Of a DNA stretch of 64,000 bases, positions 62,132-64,000 are shown in pieces. The stretch spans positions 160,587 to 224,586 of the forward strand of contig NZ_PNRF01000032.1 in the NCBI RefSeq assembly GCF_002879615.1. Reading direction: 5' to 3'. A program made the translations under genes and the position numbers. The notes beneath the pieces are model-generated. The model saw only the letters and a program-made list of their open reading frames with translations. It did no database searches and was not told the origin of the DNA. The DNA is from Billgrantia endophytica (lineage in GTDB: Bacteria; Pseudomonadota; Gammaproteobacteria; Pseudomonadales; Halomonadaceae). Position 1 is the first letter of the stretch, and each line of letters starts with the position of its first letter.

Positions 62132-63616
62132 ATGAATGTAACCGTCGAAACCAACGTTCGTCCGGATTACGACGCGGAACTGCAGAAAATTGCCGACTAT
62201 GTCCTGGACTACAGGATCGAGAGTGTCGAAGCCTGGGACACCGCTCGCAATTGCCTGATGGACACGCTGGGCTGCGGCCTGCTGGCGCTTCGCTTCCCGG
62301 AGTGTACGAAACACCTTGGCCCGATCGTGGAAGGCACCATCGTGCCGCACGGTGCCCGGGTCCCCGGGACCTCGTTCCGCCTCGACCCGGTCAAGGCCGC
62401 ATGGGACATCGGCTGCATCGTGCGCTGGCTCGATTACAACGATACCTGGCTGGCCGCCGAGTGGGGGCACCCCTCCGACAACCTGGGCGGTATCCTCGCC
62501 GTGGCCGACCACCTTTCCCAGAAGCGGGTCGCCGTGGGAGAGGTGCCGCTGACCATGCGCGACGTGCTGGAAGCCATGATCATGGCCCACGAGATCCAGG
62601 GCGTGCTGGCATTGGAGAACTCCTTCAACCGCGTCGGACTCGACCACGTGGTGTTGGTCAAGGTGGCGACCACCGCCGTGACCGCCAAGATGATGGGGGC
62701 CGATCGTGAGCAACTGCTCTCCGCCCTGTCCCACGCCTGGGTCGATGGCCAGAGCCTGCGTACCTATCGCCATGCGCCCAATGCCGGCTCGCGCAAGAGC
62801 TGGGCCGCCGGTGATGCCACCTCCCGCGGGGTGCGCCTGGCCGATATCGCATTGCGCGGCGAGATGGGCGTGCCGGGGGCACTGTCGGCGCCGCAGTGGG
62901 GTTTTTACGACGTGTTGTTCAGCCATACCAACAAGGACCTGGCGACCAAGCCGGAAAGAGAGCGCAAGTTCACCTTCCAGCGCGACTTCGGCACCTATGT
63001 CATGGAGAACGTGCTGTTCAAGATATCCTTCCCGGCCGAGTTCCATTCCCAGACCGCCTGTGAAGCCGCCGTTACCCTGCACCCGCAGGTGAAGGACCGC
63101 CTGGACGAGATCGACAGGATTGTACTGACCACGCACGATTCGGCGATCCGCATCATCTCCAAGTCCGGGGCCTTGGCGAATCCGGCAGACCGGGACCATT
63201 GTCTCCAGTACATGACTGCCGTGCCGCTCGCCTTCGGCAGCTTGGTGGCCGACCATTATGAGGATGAGTTCCACGCTGCCAACCCGATCATCGATGAACT
63301 GCGCAACAAGATGGAAGTGGTCGAGGACGAACGCTATTCGCGTGACTATCACGATCCCGACAAGCGCTCCATTGCCAACGCCATTCAGGTCTTGTTCAAG
63401 GACGGCAGCGCCACCGACAAGGTCGAGGTCGAGTACCCCATCGGGCATCGACGTCGCCGTTCCGAAGGGATCACCGTGCTGGAAGACAAGTTCAGGCGCA
63501 ATCTGGCCACTCGCTTTCCACAGGGGCGTACCCGCACGATTTTCGAACTGTGCAAGGACCAGGCGTGTCTGCAACGTATGCCTGTCCACAAATTCGTCGA
63601 CCTGTTCGTGATTTGA
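62132..63616 (+). CDS. prpD: 2-methylcitrate dehydratase PrpD
   Basis: A 494-residue MmgE/PrpD family enzyme that dehydrates 2-methylcitrate without an Fe-S cluster. [20 protein letters not shown] near residue 108 has the family active-site Asp and His. [18 protein letters not shown] and [20 protein letters not shown] follow. PrpD and AcnD do overlapping jobs, so the presence of both is noteworthy. It starts at ATG 62132 after GAGGGGG. It is the last gene of the operon; a weak hairpin with T-run (63655-63680) follows. Confidence 0.95.
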   Translation: MNVTVETNVRPDYDAELQKIADYVLDYRIESVEAWDTARNCLMDTLGCGLLALRFPECTKHLGPIVEGTIVPHGARVPGTSFRLDPVKAAWDIGCIVRWLDYNDTWLAAEWGHPSDNLGGILAVADHLSQKRVAVGEVPLTMRDVLEAMIMAHEIQGVLALENSFNRVGLDHVVLVKVATTAVTAKMMGADREQLLSALSHAWVDGQSLRTYRHAPNAGSRKSWAAGDATSRGVRLADIALRGEMGVPGALSAPQWGFYDVLFSHTNKDLATKPERERKFTFQRDFGTYVMENVLFKISFPAEFHSQTACEAAVTLHPQVKDRLDEIDRIVLTTHDSAIRIISKSGALANPADRDHCLQYMTAVPLAFGSLVADHYEDEFHAANPIIDELRNKMEVVEDERYSRDYHDPDKRSIANAIQVLFKDGSATDKVEVEYPIGHRRRRSEGITVLEDKFRRNLATRFPQGRTRTIFELCKDQACLQRMPVHKFVDLFVI

Positions 63617-63826
63617 CGAGATAGTAAGGCGAATCCTTGACGGTGGTCATGGTGCACTCTGCAAGAGTGGACTATAGTTTTTTGACGAGTAGGGGTTGTG
63701 TACTTCCTCGGTAATGAGTAAAGTACGCATCCGCTGCCGGCAACGGGTAATGTTGCCAGCGGTGGAAGTGGAGAAAGTGCTTGTTTCTGTTTGGTTTTTT
63801 TTCGAATCGGCTAGAGCGGTTCGCGA
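63617..63826 (+). other. Non-coding gap after prpD with two hairpins
   Basis: CACTCT-GCA-AGAGTG (63655-63669) precedes a TTTTTT at 63679. A second hairpin (63731-63762, with a 3-base bulge) is followed later by a run of Ts near 63794-63802. Either could end prp operon transcription. A 63-codon minus-strand frame here has no family match and is not called. Confidence 0.5.
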
Positions 63827-63854
63827 TTGACAGAAGCGCCGGAGACGGTAGAAT
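63827..63854 (+). promoter_or_regulatory. Strong sigma70 promoter P1 (stable-RNA type)
   Basis: TTGACA (63827-63832) and TAGAAT (63849-63854) are separated by 16 bases. A GC-rich discriminator (GCACGCC) follows. The combination is typical of rRNA and tRNA promoters in gammaproteobacteria. Confidence 0.75.
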
Positions 63855-63873
63855 GCACGCCACGCTGAAGGTC

Positions 63874-63925
63874 GCCGGCAGGACCGGCGCTTCGCGGCAG
63901 GGTCACCCCGGTGACGGCCGCGAAG
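63874..63925 (+). promoter_or_regulatory. Hairpins between the tandem promoters
   Basis: GCCGG-CAGGA-CCGGC (63874-63888) is followed by a larger hairpin: CTTCGCGGC (63890-63898) with GCCGCGAAG (63917-63925), enclosing GTCACC-CC-GGTGAC (63902-63915). It would form in the P1 transcript only. Confidence 0.6.
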
Positions 63926-63929
63926 CGAG

Positions 63930-63957
63930 TTGACAAGCTTGGCCGAATGAGTAGAAT
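63930..63957 (+). promoter_or_regulatory. Strong sigma70 promoter P2 (stable-RNA type)
   Basis: TTGACA (63930-63935) and TAGAAT (63952-63957) are again 16 bases apart, followed by ACGCC. Boxes and spacing are identical to P1, 103 bases upstream. The transcribed gene lies beyond the right edge. Confidence 0.75.
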
Positions 63958-64000
63958 ACGCCTTCCTCGCAGGGCGCTGGCGGGGCCGCTGACAGAGTCG

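Noticed and set aside
63672..63863. A 63-codon minus-strand frame at the right edge
   Set aside because: It covers AT-rich spacer and the P1 promoter, has no start signal and no family match.

Overview
The window comes from the chromosome of a high-GC gammaproteobacterium, most likely Halomonas or another member of the Halomonadaceae. Three things point there: the phaP-phaC polyhydroxyalkanoate genes, a miaB-ybeZ-ybeY-corC-lnt order and a split trp pathway (trpE apart from trpGDC) as in Pseudomonas and its relatives, and a prpB-prpC-acnD-prpF-prpD 2-methylcitrate operon behind a GntR regulator. The species call is inference from gene content, not from a marker gene. Almost everything is core metabolism. 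The only mobile element is one IS200/IS605-type tnpB element.

Layout. 1-5.3 kb: the end of htpG, pntAB transhydrogenase, gpsA and sixA. 5.4-9.3 kb: an AEC carrier with a tiny membrane ORF in front of it, and a tightly overlapping trio of two alpha/beta hydrolases and a patatin-like phospholipase. 9.4-12.1 kb: an Smr protein, then prmB and aroC. 12.2-15.2 kb: a DUF6489-like protein, phasin and class I PHA synthase. 15.3-20.7 kb (minus): lnt, corC, ybeY, phoH-like ybeZ and miaB. 20.9-22.3 kb: the tnpB element, inserted between miaB and a DUF1820 gene. 22.3-24.8 kb: DUF1820, an SH3-domain protein, thiopurine methyltransferase and a YajG-like lipoprotein. 25.0-28.9 kb (minus): the sulfate importer cysP-cysT-cysW-cysA.

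29-34 kb: rpe, a GIY-YIG protein, a type II NADH dehydrogenase, gph and trpE. 34-36 kb (minus): a metal-binding ABC solute receptor followed by what look like deleted remnants of its ATPase and permease, then mscL. 36.1-38.9 kb: a trp leader peptide with tandem Trp codons and an attenuator, then trpG, trpD and trpC. 38.9-46.4 kb: DUF2905, a YdiJ-type FAD/Fe-S dehydrogenase, serS, a SIMPL protein, an AI-2E-family permease and trxA. 46.9-51.4 kb: a YjgC/YjgD-type formate dehydrogenase with DUF1641 partner, and fdhD. 51.7-54.9 kb: cysB, an Fe-S type cysH and pabB. 55-63.6 kb: GntR regulator and prp operon. The right edge holds two tandem consensus promoters of the kind that drive rRNA or tRNA operons.

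How it fits together. Sulfur assimilation appears three times (the importer, CysB, and a CysH with the cysteine pairs of an APS reductase). Propionyl-CoA disposal (prp) and PHA synthesis both draw on acyl-CoA. Chorismate is made by AroC and consumed by TrpE/TrpG and PabB. No CRISPR array, prophage, toxin-antitoxin or defence island was seen, and I found no convincing wholly new system. The observations most worth following are the trp attenuator, the three-site GntR operator, the eroded metal ABC operon, the split tnpB with its RNA end, the phaP-phaC hairpin and the small membrane ORF.
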